Assembly: GCA_016235825.1 (NCBI GenBank)
Contig: JACRIL010000066.1
Coordinates: 1-50,511, forward strand
Direction of reading: 5' to 3'
DNA: 50,511 nucleotides
From: Planctomycetota bacterium
Lineage (GTDB): Bacteria; Planctomycetota; Phycisphaerae; SM23-33
Below are positions 24,823-33,371 of the stretch, piece after piece. The translations under genes were made by a program, and so were the position numbers. Below the pieces are notes generated by a model. It was given only the letters and a program-made list of their open reading frames with translations. It had not been told where the DNA came from and ran no database searches. Within the stretch, counting starts at the first letter, position 1, and the number at the start of each line of letters is the position of its first letter.

Positions 24823-25952
24823 GCCTCTTCCTCCGCCGCGGCCAGAAGTTCCCGCAGAGCCGCCGCCGCTATGTTCGACCTGGCGTCCGGCTGGCGCTGG
24901 CCGGCAAAATCCGGATTCGACCATTCCAGCAGCCGCTCGGCGGCCTGGCGGATCGCGCCGGCCGGCAGAGAGCGAATAAAGGCGTCGTGATCCGCAATCG
25001 GCTTCAAAGCCGAAACGTCCAGCCGGGCGCACAGGAACCGCGACTCAAGCACCTGTCCGAGGTGGCGGACGATCCGCGATTCTTCCTGCCGCATGATGCC
25101 GGACAGCCGAAGGTCGATCAGGACGTTTTTCGGGCGGTCAATCGCCTCGATGTCGGCAAGCAGCCGCGGCAGGTCGCCGTCGTGGACGGCCCGGAACTCG
25201 ATAATCCGCCAATTCAGGCAGCCGGTGCGGATGGCCTCGATGTCCGGGATCGCGCCAGGCCGGTCGATCCGGACCAGCAGGGCGTTGCCGCTGTTTCGCT
25301 CGCCGAAGGCCATGGTTTCGTGCGCGCCGCTGTAAGCCGTGCGGGTCGCCCCGTCGCTGCCGGCGTAAAATTCGGCGGAGTGGTAATGGCCCAGGGCGAG
25401 ATAGTCGAGCCTGTTTTTCACCGGACAGTCCGGCGAGATCGGAAAATCGGGGTCGGTCTGATTGGAGTTGATAATTGATCCGTGCGCCAGTCCGACGCGG
25501 ATTCCGCCGGCGTCGCAGCGGCTGAACCATTCCGTCGGGTCGTCCTTTCCGTGCAGGCCGGCCAGAGGGCACGGCAGCAGCACTCCGCCGCCGGGCAGTT
25601 CGACGGGTTGGGCCTGGCGAATGACCTTTATATTCCCGGCCCGGCCCCACGCCGGATGTTCCCAGACCGAGCCGCTCGTCAGCGGGTCGTGATTGCCGGG
25701 GATGACGAAGACCGGCACGGCGGACGCGGCCAGGATGTCGGCGGTCTTCTGGACGAGCAGGCGGTCCACGCCGTTGTCCTCGAACATGTCGCCGGCCGCC
25801 AGGATGAAGTCGGCCCGATGCTCGCCGGCCAGGGCAACGACGCGGGCGGCGCTGTCGAGCCGGGCCTGGCGGACCTTCCGGGCCGCTCCGACGTTGGCTA
25901 CATGTGCGGCCAGCATCCCGATATGCCAGTCCGCCGTGTGTATGAATCTCAT
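24819..25952 (-). CDS. SbcD/YhaO-like DNA-repair metallophosphoesterase
   Basis: A 377-residue calcineurin-like phosphoesterase, the nuclease partner of the SbcC/YhaN-like ATPase. Metal-binding motifs in order: HTADWHIG, AAGDMFEDN, GNHDPL, LAHGS and LGHYHSAEF. A C-terminal capping region follows. The start is ATG 25952 (MRFIHTADW), with AAGGAAG upstream; the frame reaches 26051 but would run into the border of the mobile element. It overlaps the ATPase gene by 4 bp, showing coupled synthesis of the complex. Confidence 0.88.
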   Translation of the reverse strand: MRFIHTADWHIGMLAAHVANVGAARKVRQARLDSAARVVALAGEHRADFILAAGDMFEDNGVDRLLVQKTADILAASAVPVFVIPGNHDPLTSGSVWEHPAWGRAGNIKVIRQAQPVELPGGGVLLPCPLAGLHGKDDPTEWFSRCDAGGIRVGLAHGSIINSNQTDPDFPISPDCPVKNRLDYLALGHYHSAEFYAGSDGATRTAYSGAHETMAFGERNSGNALLVRIDRPGAIPDIEAIRTGCLNWRIIEFRAVHDGDLPRLLADIEAIDRPKNVLIDLRLSGIMRQEESRIVRHLGQVLESRFLCARLDVSALKPIADHDAFIRSLPAGAIRQAAERLLEWSNPDFAGQRQPDARSNIAAAALRELLAAAEEEA

Positions 25953-25995
25953 GGCCCACGCTTCCTTGTCATGGGTATGCTGATCGCTGCAATTA

Positions 25996-26265
25996 GAGCC
26001 TATCCGAACAACTACAATGGCTGCGACGGAGCCGATTTTGTCGCAGGCCAAGAAGCGAGGGCGACGCCGACCTGATTAAGGTCGTCGAGCACGAGCGACG
26101 AAGGCATGCGGCAAAAGCGGCCCGTCCCGGAGGGTTTCGGCAAAAACCGGCGTCTGCGGCGTCAGACCGCCTGGACGACCCTAAACGGGTCGCCTGCGTC
26201 GGTCTTCCTTGCATCCATCCGGTTTTTGTCGAAACGCAGTCCATCGTAGTTATTCGGATAGGCTC
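25996..26265. mobile_element. MITE-like element with 13-bp perfect inverted ends
   Basis: A 270-bp element bounded by GAGCCTATCCGAA and its reverse complement; the inverted similarity extends imperfectly for about 28 bp (AACTACAATGG against AACTACGATGG). Both ends are flanked by TTA (25993-25995 and 26266-26268), a 3-bp target duplication. There is no transposase; the interior holds only short GC-rich inverted segments. Ends and TNA duplication resemble IS5-family elements, so it may be a non-autonomous derivative. It lies between the sbcD-like gene and the GT-C gene. Nothing else is seen from 25953 to 26359. Confidence 0.8.
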
Positions 26266-26359
26266 TTAATCCGTTCAACGCATTCCGCCATGAGCATACC
26301 GCCGGCGGACTTTTGGTCAAATGAATATGGATTTTGTTTCTAAACTCCCCGCCGTCGTG

Positions 26360-26365
26360 TAAAAT
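26360..26365 (+). promoter_or_regulatory. -10 box of the first GT-C-like gene
   Basis: TAAAAT, 10 nt (CGGCGGCGCT), then ATG 26376. A TTTCTA lies 17 nt upstream. The same block, TTTCTA-N17-TAAAAT-CGGCGGCGTT-ATG, precedes the paralogue at 28661, which argues that it is functional. Confidence 0.5.
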
Positions 26366-26375
26366 CGGCGGCGCT

Positions 26376-28601
26376 ATGGACGGCGAACTTTCAGGCAGAG
26401 TCCAGGACGGTTTCAAACCCCCCAGGGCGGGGAAAATCCTTTCTCTTGCAGCGGTCTGCCTCGCGACGGCGGTCCCTATTCTCATGGGCGTCCGGCCCAT
26501 AGCGATAAACGAGGACCTTGGTTATCACCTGGCCATGGGGGATGAGTTTCTGGCGACGGGGAAGATTTCCGACACCTGCCCGTATATCTTCATGAACAAT
26601 CCGTCCGAACGCCATCCGCCCGGGCCGGGAGGCTGGTACGACCAGGAAGGCAGGTATCACTTCGTGATGGCCAGTTGGACGATTCAGATCGTCATGTCGC
26701 TGATCAACAGGCTGGCCGGATTCAACGGGCTTTCCGTTTTCAGTTCGCTGCTGATCGCCGGGATAATCATCCAGGTTCTTGTCCTGATGCGCAGGATAGG
26801 CCTTCCGGCGGCGTTGCAGGCGGCGGCGATGCTGCTGATCGGCCTGACGGCTTACGAGAGGTTCAACCTGAGGCCCGAACTCGTCGGATACAACCTGTTC
26901 ATCGGCCAGTTGCTGATCCTCGTGTTTGCATTGGGACTGGCCGGCGAGCCGGAAAAGAAGATATCATGGCGGGCTGTGGCGGCTGTCGCCGCCCTGCAAC
27001 TGATATTCACGAATGTGCATGCCAATTCGACGTTGGGATTCGGTCCCACTTTGGCGTTCCTGGCCGATGCGGCGATCAGGTTTTTTTGGCGGCGATTCGC
27101 CCGCCGCGGCGAAGAAAAGAACCTCACCGTCGCGAGGAGCAATTTCACCAGGCTTTGCTCGCTGCTCGCGCTCCAGATAGCCGTCAGCTTTGTCAATCCG
27201 TGGCCCTGGCGTCTGGCCGTGACGCTGCCATATGAACAGGTGTCCGTTGTCGGCGAACTCCGGGCAAGAGAGTCTGCTCCAGAGTCGCAACAACATCCCT
27301 GGACCGTAGTCGGCGAGCTTTTATCCCCGTTCGACAGGAAGGAATTCGGCGACGCCGTATCAACATATGGGCTAATGGCCGTCCTGGGCCTGTCGGCGAC
27401 CGGCATTATATGCTCGCTGGCCGGACGACAATGGCGAATGCTGTTTCTGTTGCTGGGCATGTCCGCGGCGGCGATCTCGATCCGAAGGCATCTTGCCGTT
27501 TGCGCGTTTATCCTTGCGCCGGCGAGTCTGTACGCGATCCGGCTGGCGGCCAGGGCGATCGCCTCAAGATTTCATCCGCCTGATTTCAAAAAGGCGGCGA
27601 ATATCTGCCTGGCGATGCTGGCGGCGGCGTCGGCCTGGCTGGTCTGCATGGTCGTTACCAACCGATTTTACCACCACGAGGATATGGGGGTCCGTTTCGG
27701 GACAGGCATAAGCGGATTAATGATGCCGGTCGGAGTTGCCGACTGGCTGAACGAACACAACCCGAAGGGGCGGCTCTGGGCCGATTTCAACATTTCTTCG
27801 ACCATGTATTACCTGACAACCCCGCATCGGGACGTGCCGCTGACCACCAACGGCTGGGCGTATCCGCCGGACGTAATGAAAAAGTTCGCAAGATATATGC
27901 GGGGGGATATTCCATTTGATGAGGCCGTTTCGGACTACGGCCTGAACGTCGCGGCTCTTCACCTGTATTCCGGCACGCTGACTCTGGCACGCAAACTCAG
28001 ATCGCACCCGCGATGGACTGTTGTTTACATCGACGCCAAGAACGTCATATTCGTCCGCAACAACGGCCCCAACCAGACGCTGGCCCGCGAATGCGGGATC
28101 GCCGAGGAAAAGTTCGATGAAAAAGAATACATCGCCCGGATTCTCCGGACGGACAAGTATCCCGATTTTGTCCTGCGGGCCGGCACGGCGACCCTGTACA
28201 ATCTGGGATGGTTTTCCGCCGCGATCGGAGTTGCCCATGAGACGCTGAAGGTCGATTCTTCCCGCCATGAGATCTGGCACGTCGTGGGGGTCTGCCACGC
28301 GATGCGCGGGACCAGGCGGATTATCGAAGGCACGCTTCGGCAGGAAAAGGACCGCACCGGGGCGGGGGAATGTTTCCAGAAGGGCAGAGGGGACCTTCTG
28401 AAGGCCGGGGAATATTTCAGGAAGGCGCTGGAAATACGGCCCGACTTCAGCGATGCGAAAAACGATCTGGAATTTCTCAACAGTCAGATCGAGGCCCTGG
28501 ACAAGGGGCTGCCCCCGATCGTGCCGGCCAATTTCGATTACTATCCCCCGGAACTTCTGCGCGAGCGGAAGACTCCGGGTGATGCGGCCGGGGAGCGATG
28601 A
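26376..28601 (+). CDS. GT-C-like membrane protein with C-terminal TPR, paralogue 1
   Basis: A 741-residue polytopic membrane protein. After a first membrane segment (about 20-40) comes INEDLGYHLAMGDEFLATG, whose acidic pair followed by a His-containing amphipathic stretch matches the D/E-D motif region in the first external loop of GT-C lipid-dependent glycosyltransferases. About ten further hydrophobic helices, an external soluble domain (about 445-600) and TPR-like helices (about 620-720, GECFQKGRGDLLKAGEYF) follow. Glycosyltransferase activity is inferred from fold pattern only. The start is ATG 26376, right after the -10 box, with no ribosome-binding site. Confidence 0.65.
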   Translation: MDGELSGRVQDGFKPPRAGKILSLAAVCLATAVPILMGVRPIAINEDLGYHLAMGDEFLATGKISDTCPYIFMNNPSERHPPGPGGWYDQEGRYHFVMASWTIQIVMSLINRLAGFNGLSVFSSLLIAGIIIQVLVLMRRIGLPAALQAAAMLLIGLTAYERFNLRPELVGYNLFIGQLLILVFALGLAGEPEKKISWRAVAAVAALQLIFTNVHANSTLGFGPTLAFLADAAIRFFWRRFARRGEEKNLTVARSNFTRLCSLLALQIAVSFVNPWPWRLAVTLPYEQVSVVGELRARESAPESQQHPWTVVGELLSPFDRKEFGDAVSTYGLMAVLGLSATGIICSLAGRQWRMLFLLLGMSAAAISIRRHLAVCAFILAPASLYAIRLAARAIASRFHPPDFKKAANICLAMLAAASAWLVCMVVTNRFYHHEDMGVRFGTGISGLMMPVGVADWLNEHNPKGRLWADFNISSTMYYLTTPHRDVPLTTNGWAYPPDVMKKFARYMRGDIPFDEAVSDYGLNVAALHLYSGTLTLARKLRSHPRWTVVYIDAKNVIFVRNNGPNQTLARECGIAEEKFDEKEYIARILRTDKYPDFVLRAGTATLYNLGWFSAAIGVAHETLKVDSSRHEIWHVVGVCHAMRGTRRIIEGTLRQEKDRTGAGECFQKGRGDLLKAGEYFRKALEIRPDFSDAKNDLEFLNSQIEALDKGLPPIVPANFDYYPPELLRERKTPGDAAGER

Positions 28602-28644
28602 TTTGCGACAAATGATTTTTATTTCTAAAGCCTGCGGATGCGGG

Positions 28645-28650
28645 TAAAAT
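28645..28650 (+). promoter_or_regulatory. -10 box of the second GT-C-like gene
   Basis: TAAAAT, 10 nt (CGGCGGCGTT), ATG 28661; TTTCTA 17 nt upstream. It copies the promoter of the paralogue at 26360. Confidence 0.5.
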
Positions 28651-28660
28651 CGGCGGCGTT

Positions 28661-30943
28661 ATGGATGGCGAAAATTCAGGCAGGATGCTGAACGATTCGG
28701 GTCCCGGCAGGGCGGGCAAAGTTCTTTCTATTGCGGCTGTGTGCCTCGCGACGGCCGTTCCGATTCTCATGGGCGTGCGGCCCATCTCGATAAATGAAGA
28801 CCTGGGTTATCATCTGGCACTGGGGGATGAGTTTCTGGCGACGGGGAAGATTTCCGACACCAGCCCATATGTCTACACGAAAGATCCGTCCTTCCTTTAT
28901 AAGCCCGGACCTGAAGATTCCGGATTGGACAGGAAGTCGTACCTGACGAAGCATTACCCGCCGGGGCCGGGATGCTGGTACGACCGGGACGGCGTATATC
29001 ATTTCGTGATGGCCAGTTGGATTTCGCAGATCGTCATGTCGCTGGTCAACAGGCTGGCCGGGTTCGACGGGCTTTGCGTTCTGAGCATATTGCTGATAGC
29101 CGGGATAATCATACAGATTCTGGTCCTGATGCGCAGAATCGCCATGCCGGCGGCATTGCAAGCCGCGGCAATGCTGATAATCGGCGTTACGGCCTACGAG
29201 CGATTCAACCTGCGGCCTGAACTCTTAGGATACAATATATTTATCGGGCAGCTTCTCATCCTCGTTTTCGCGCTGGGCCTGGGCGGGGAGCCTGAAAAAC
29301 CGATCTCGCGGCGGGCGGCGGCGGCCGTCGTCGTCCTGCAACTGTTATTCACGAATGTTCACGCCAACTCGTCGCTGGGCTTCGGGCCGTCCCTGGCGTT
29401 TCTGGCCGACGGGGCGATCCGGTACTTCTGGCGGCGATTCGCCCGGCGGGGCGGCGAAAAGGAACTCGCCGCCAGGAGCAACCTTAAACGGCTGGCGGCG
29501 ATGCTCGCGATACAGATAGCCGTCAGCTTCGTCAATCCCTGGACGTGGCGGCTGGCCGTGCAACTTCCATATGAGCAGTTGGCGGTTTTCCGCGAGCTCA
29601 AGGAAAAAAGTTTCGTGTACGACCCCAAGGGGCATCCCTGGGCCACGATCGGCGAGCATTTTTCGCCGTTCAACATGAAGGCATTCGGCAACGCCAAGTC
29701 CACATACGCCCTGATGGGCGTGCTGGGCCTGTCGGGGCTGGGAATGGTCTGCTCGCTGGCCGGGCGGCAGTGGCGGATGTTTTTCATATTGTTCGGCATG
29801 GCCGCCGCAGCGACCTCGCTGCGAAGGCAGATCGCCGTCGCGGCGTTTATTCTGACGCCCGTGAGCCTGTATTCGATATGGCTTGGGGCAAAGGCGGCTG
29901 CTGCACGGTTCCGCCTGCCGGCATTCGCGAGGGTTTCAAAGATATGCCCGTGCGCGATTGCGGTTATATCGGCGGGACTTGTCTGGTCGGTCGTAACCAG
30001 CCGGTTTTATCACTCGGAAGACATGATTGCCCGCTTCGGCGTGGGCGCCAGCCGGAGCATGATGACGATGGGCGCGGCCGACTGGATCAATCGCCATAAA
30101 CCGGCGGACAGAATCTGGGCCGATTTCAACATTTCCTCGAACGTATATTATCTGACGAAACCTCATAGGGACGTTCCGATACTCACCAACGGCTGGGCGT
30201 ATCCGCCGGCCGTAATGAACAAGCTCCTGAATCTGACGCAGGGACTAATTCCGTTTGAACAGGCCGCGGCGGAATACGATCTTAATCTCGTCGCCCTGCA
30301 CATGTATCCGGCCACGCAGAAGCTGGCCCGCGCTCTGCGGTCCGATCCGAGGTGGACCGTGGTCTATATCGACGCCCAGGACGTGATCTTTCTCCGCAAC
30401 AGCGGCCCAAACGAGGCCCTGGCACGGGAACACGGGATAACCGAAGAAAGTTTCAACGCCCGCGAATACATCGGCAGGATTCTCCCCGAGGACAGATTTC
30501 CCGACTGCATGATGCGCACCGGCACGGCGACCCTGTACAACCTGGGATGGTTCTCCGCCGTAATCGAGGTCGGGCAGGCGACCCTTGAGATCGATCCTTT
30601 GCGGCACGAGACATGGCACGTGGTGGGGGCGTCATATGCGACTCGCGGCACGAAACGCCTTATCGAGGGGACGGTGTGGCAGAACAAGAAAAACCACACC
30701 GAGGCCGGCGAGTGTTTCCGGCGTGCAAGACAGGATTTATTGAAGGCCGGGGAATGTTTCAGGAAGGCGCTGGAAATCAGGCCGGGCTTCAAAGACGCGA
30801 CGAACGATCTGGAATTCCTCAATCGCCAGCTTGACGCATTGGACAAGGGCCTGCCGCCGCTGGTGCCGTCCAACTTCGATTATTTTCCGCCGGGTTTCGT
30901 GGTGATGCAGAAAATGCCCGACGATGCACCGAAGGCCCCATAA
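28661..30943 (+). CDS. GT-C-like membrane protein with C-terminal TPR, paralogue 2
   Basis: A 760-residue paralogue of the preceding gene, highly similar along its whole length (for example LSIAAVCLATAVPILMGVRP, NEDLGYHLALGDEFLATGK, RTGTATLYNLGWFSA). It has an extra loop of about 20 residues near position 75 (YKPGPEDSGLDRKSYLTK). Same layout: GT-C-like acidic motif, many membrane helices, external domain, TPR-like tail (ECFRRARQDLLKAGECF). It converges on argJ with a 22-bp gap. Tandem duplication with promoter included is clear; the enzymatic role is inferred. Confidence 0.65.
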   Translation: MDGENSGRMLNDSGPGRAGKVLSIAAVCLATAVPILMGVRPISINEDLGYHLALGDEFLATGKISDTSPYVYTKDPSFLYKPGPEDSGLDRKSYLTKHYPPGPGCWYDRDGVYHFVMASWISQIVMSLVNRLAGFDGLCVLSILLIAGIIIQILVLMRRIAMPAALQAAAMLIIGVTAYERFNLRPELLGYNIFIGQLLILVFALGLGGEPEKPISRRAAAAVVVLQLLFTNVHANSSLGFGPSLAFLADGAIRYFWRRFARRGGEKELAARSNLKRLAAMLAIQIAVSFVNPWTWRLAVQLPYEQLAVFRELKEKSFVYDPKGHPWATIGEHFSPFNMKAFGNAKSTYALMGVLGLSGLGMVCSLAGRQWRMFFILFGMAAAATSLRRQIAVAAFILTPVSLYSIWLGAKAAAARFRLPAFARVSKICPCAIAVISAGLVWSVVTSRFYHSEDMIARFGVGASRSMMTMGAADWINRHKPADRIWADFNISSNVYYLTKPHRDVPILTNGWAYPPAVMNKLLNLTQGLIPFEQAAAEYDLNLVALHMYPATQKLARALRSDPRWTVVYIDAQDVIFLRNSGPNEALAREHGITEESFNAREYIGRILPEDRFPDCMMRTGTATLYNLGWFSAVIEVGQATLEIDPLRHETWHVVGASYATRGTKRLIEGTVWQNKKNHTEAGECFRRARQDLLKAGECFRKALEIRPGFKDATNDLEFLNRQLDALDKGLPPLVPSNFDYFPPGFVVMQKMPDDAPKAP

Positions 30944-30965
30944 CCGGCGGACATCGTTGGCATGT

Positions 30966-32171
30966 TCAGGTGTGATAGTCGGCGTTGATGGCGATGTATT
31001 CCCGGCTGTAATCGCAGGTGAAGGCGATAAAGCAGCCCTTGCCGAGTCCCAGGTCGCAGTCCACTTTTATTTCTTTCCCGGCCAGGTGGGCGCGAACTTT
31101 TTTAACGTCGAATTTTTTCGGCCCGCCTCTGTCAAACAGGACGATATGCCCGATTTTGATTGTCAGCCTTTCGGGGTCAACTTTGGCGGCAGACTTGCCC
31201 AGCGCCGCCGCGATCCTGCCCCAGTTGGGGTCGGCGCCGTGGACGGCGCATTTGAAGAGGGGCGAATCTGCGACGGCCTTGGCGGCTATCTTCGCGTCGG
31301 CGTCGCCGCGGGCGCCGCGGACGGCGACCTCGATGAGTTTTGTGGCGCCCTCGCCGTCGGCGGCGACCGACCGGGCCAGTTCGCGGGCGGCCTCGCGGAG
31401 CAAATCGGTGAATTTGCGGAAGTCTGCGCCCGGCGAGGAAATCATCCTGTTTCCGGCCTGGCCGCTGGCAAGAATAGCCAACGTGTCCGACGTCGATGTG
31501 TCGCTATCGACCGTAACGGCGTTATATGTCGTGCCGGCCGCGTCCGAAAGGGCCTTGTGCAGCAGGGCCGGCGCCACGGCCGCGTCGGTCGTTATCACCG
31601 AGATCATCGTCGCCAGCGACGGGGCGATCATCCCCGCGCCCTTGACGATGCCCGCGACGGTTACTTTTTTGCCCGCAATCCGCGACTGGACGACGGCCGA
31701 TTTTTCGCGGGTGTCGGTGGTCATTATGGCCCGCAGGACGGCCCGGTCGTTTTCGGTCCCCAGCCGGGCGGCGGCCGCGGCGATGCCGGCGCGTATCTTT
31801 GCCATCGGCAGGCGATGGCCTATGATCCCAGTCGAGGCCACCAGCACGCGCTGGGGCCTGCTGCCCAACTTGCGGGCGGTCAGGCCGGCCATCTCGCGGG
31901 CGTCGGCAAAGCCGGCCTTGCCCGTGCACACGTTCGAGCAGCCGGCGTTTATCACGATCGCCCTGGCAAGGCCGAATCCCCTGGGCATGATCCGCCTGCA
32001 CCACTTGACCGGCTCCCCAACGACCTGGTTTTGCGTGGTCAGGACGGCGGCCGGCACGTCGGCGCTGGCGGCGATTATGGCGAGGTCTTCCCTGCCGCTG
32101 GTCTTTATGCGACAGACGACCCCGGCGGCGGAAAATCCCGCCGGCAGCGTGATATGGCGAATTGTGCCCAT
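30966..32171 (-). CDS. argJ: Bifunctional ornithine acetyltransferase/N-acetylglutamate synthase
   Basis: ArgJ recycles the acetyl group from N-acetylornithine to glutamate in arginine synthesis; some members also use acetyl-CoA. The 401-residue protein is a self-cleaving proenzyme: the scissile site with its nucleophilic Thr is in SLATMISVITTDA, preceded by KGAGMIAP. NAGCSNVCTGKAG replaces the more usual NAC/NACTG sequence, a small oddity. The start is ATG 32171 with GGAG 9 nt upstream; a TTG at 32186 is unlikely. It lies 39 bp downstream of argC, forming an argC-argJ operon. Confidence 0.95.
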   Translation of the reverse strand: MGTIRHITLPAGFSAAGVVCRIKTSGREDLAIIAASADVPAAVLTTQNQVVGEPVKWCRRIMPRGFGLARAIVINAGCSNVCTGKAGFADAREMAGLTARKLGSRPQRVLVASTGIIGHRLPMAKIRAGIAAAAARLGTENDRAVLRAIMTTDTREKSAVVQSRIAGKKVTVAGIVKGAGMIAPSLATMISVITTDAAVAPALLHKALSDAAGTTYNAVTVDSDTSTSDTLAILASGQAGNRMISSPGADFRKFTDLLREAARELARSVAADGEGATKLIEVAVRGARGDADAKIAAKAVADSPLFKCAVHGADPNWGRIAAALGKSAAKVDPERLTIKIGHIVLFDRGGPKKFDVKKVRAHLAGKEIKVDCDLGLGKGCFIAFTCDYSREYIAINADYHT

Positions 32172-32210
32172 GTATAACGGCTCCAATTTATGGCGTTTAA
32201 TCGGAAATTT

Positions 32211-33245
32211 TCAGAACAGGCCGGTCGTCTCGTCCAGCCCGAACATCAGGTTCATATTCTGCACGGCCTGGCCTGATGCGCCCTTGATGAGATTGTCGAT
32301 GGCCGAGAAGATCAAAACCCTTCCTTTGGCCAGCTTGACGCACACGTCGCAGTAATTGGTGTACGCGACGTACTTGGTCGCCGGCAGCACGTCGGTGCGG
32401 ACGCGGACGAAGGGTTTGTCGGCGTACTGTTTTTGCAGCGCGGCGGCCAGGTCGGTCTCGGTCGCCTTGCCGGCCGGACGGGCGTAGATGCTGCACAACA
32501 TCCCGCGATCCATCGGGCAAAGGTGCGGCTGGAAAAGAAGCTCGACGCCCTTGCCCAGAATCGCGGCTAGAGTTTGTTCCATTTCCGGCATGTGCCGGTG
32601 GTTGCCAACGCCGTAAGGCTCGAAGTTCTCGTTCCGCTCCGGATAATGATTTTTGAGCGAGGGCGTCCTGCCTGCACCGCTGACCCCGCTGATGGCGTTG
32701 ACGACGATCCCCGTCGGTTCGATCAGCCCGGCCAACAGCAGGGGGGCAAGGGCAAGGGCCGTGCAGGTCGGGTAGCAGCCTGGATTGGCGATCAGGCCGG
32801 CGGTGCGGATTTTATCGGCGAAATATTCCGGCAGGCCGTAGACCGCCTCGGCCAGGCCGGCGGCGTCGGCGTGTTTGTGGGCGTACCATTTCTCGTATTC
32901 GACGGGGTCCTTCAGCCGGTAATCCGCCGACCAGTCGATGCAGCGGATGCCGCCCTTGCGAAGCACGCTGACGTATTCCATCGCCACTTTGTGCGGCACG
33001 CAGAGCATGGCAAGATCGGGTTTGAGGGCGGCGACCCTGTCCGGAGCGAACATATCCTGGCTTAGCATTACCTGCTTGCTGAGCAGCGGGTAAAAGCTCT
33101 CCATCGGGCCCAGTTCTTTTTCCGGGCCGAAGACGCCGACGAGTTGAGCTTGCGGGTGGCGCATCAGGATACGAATGGCCTCAAAGCCCGCGTAGCCGCT
33201 GCCGCCTATCAGTGCGACCCGAATCTTTCCGTTTTTCTTCGACAT
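32211..33245 (-). CDS. argC: N-acetyl-gamma-glutamyl-phosphate reductase
   Basis: ArgC reduces N-acetylglutamyl phosphate to the semialdehyde using NADPH, the third step of arginine synthesis. Seen are the nucleotide-binding VALIGGSGYAGFEAIRIL, catalytic Cys in NPGCYPT, SGVSGAGR and GNHRHMPEM. At 344 residues it is normal in length. The start is ATG 33245 (MSKKNGKIRVALIGG) with GAGGT upstream; the open frame reaches 33284. argJ follows. Confidence 0.96.
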   Translation of the reverse strand: MSKKNGKIRVALIGGSGYAGFEAIRILMRHPQAQLVGVFGPEKELGPMESFYPLLSKQVMLSQDMFAPDRVAALKPDLAMLCVPHKVAMEYVSVLRKGGIRCIDWSADYRLKDPVEYEKWYAHKHADAAGLAEAVYGLPEYFADKIRTAGLIANPGCYPTCTALALAPLLLAGLIEPTGIVVNAISGVSGAGRTPSLKNHYPERNENFEPYGVGNHRHMPEMEQTLAAILGKGVELLFQPHLCPMDRGMLCSIYARPAGKATETDLAAALQKQYADKPFVRVRTDVLPATKYVAYTNYCDVCVKLAKGRVLIFSAIDNLIKGASGQAVQNMNLMFGLDETTGLF

Positions 33246-33293
33246 TTTCAGATACCTCGAAATGATCCGTAAAAACCGCCTCATGCGGCGGGC

Positions 33294-33332
33294 ATAAAAC
33301 GAAAGACCCCAGCGTTTCGCGTCGCCGGGGCC
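33294..33332 (-). terminator. Rho-independent terminator of rplM-rpsI
   Basis: On the minus strand a 10-bp stem (GGCCCCGGCG with CGCTGGGGTC, one G-T pair) with an 8-nt loop is followed by TTTCGTTTT. It lies 40 bp after the rpsI stop and before argC. Confidence 0.75.
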
Positions 33333-33371
33333 TTGGGATTTCTGAATATAAAAATCTTCCGGTCCAGCCGG

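Noticed and set aside
30944..30965. Terminator between the convergent GT-C gene and argJ
   Set aside because: The 22-bp gap has no stem-loop with a T-tract; termination must occur within the genes or by Rho.
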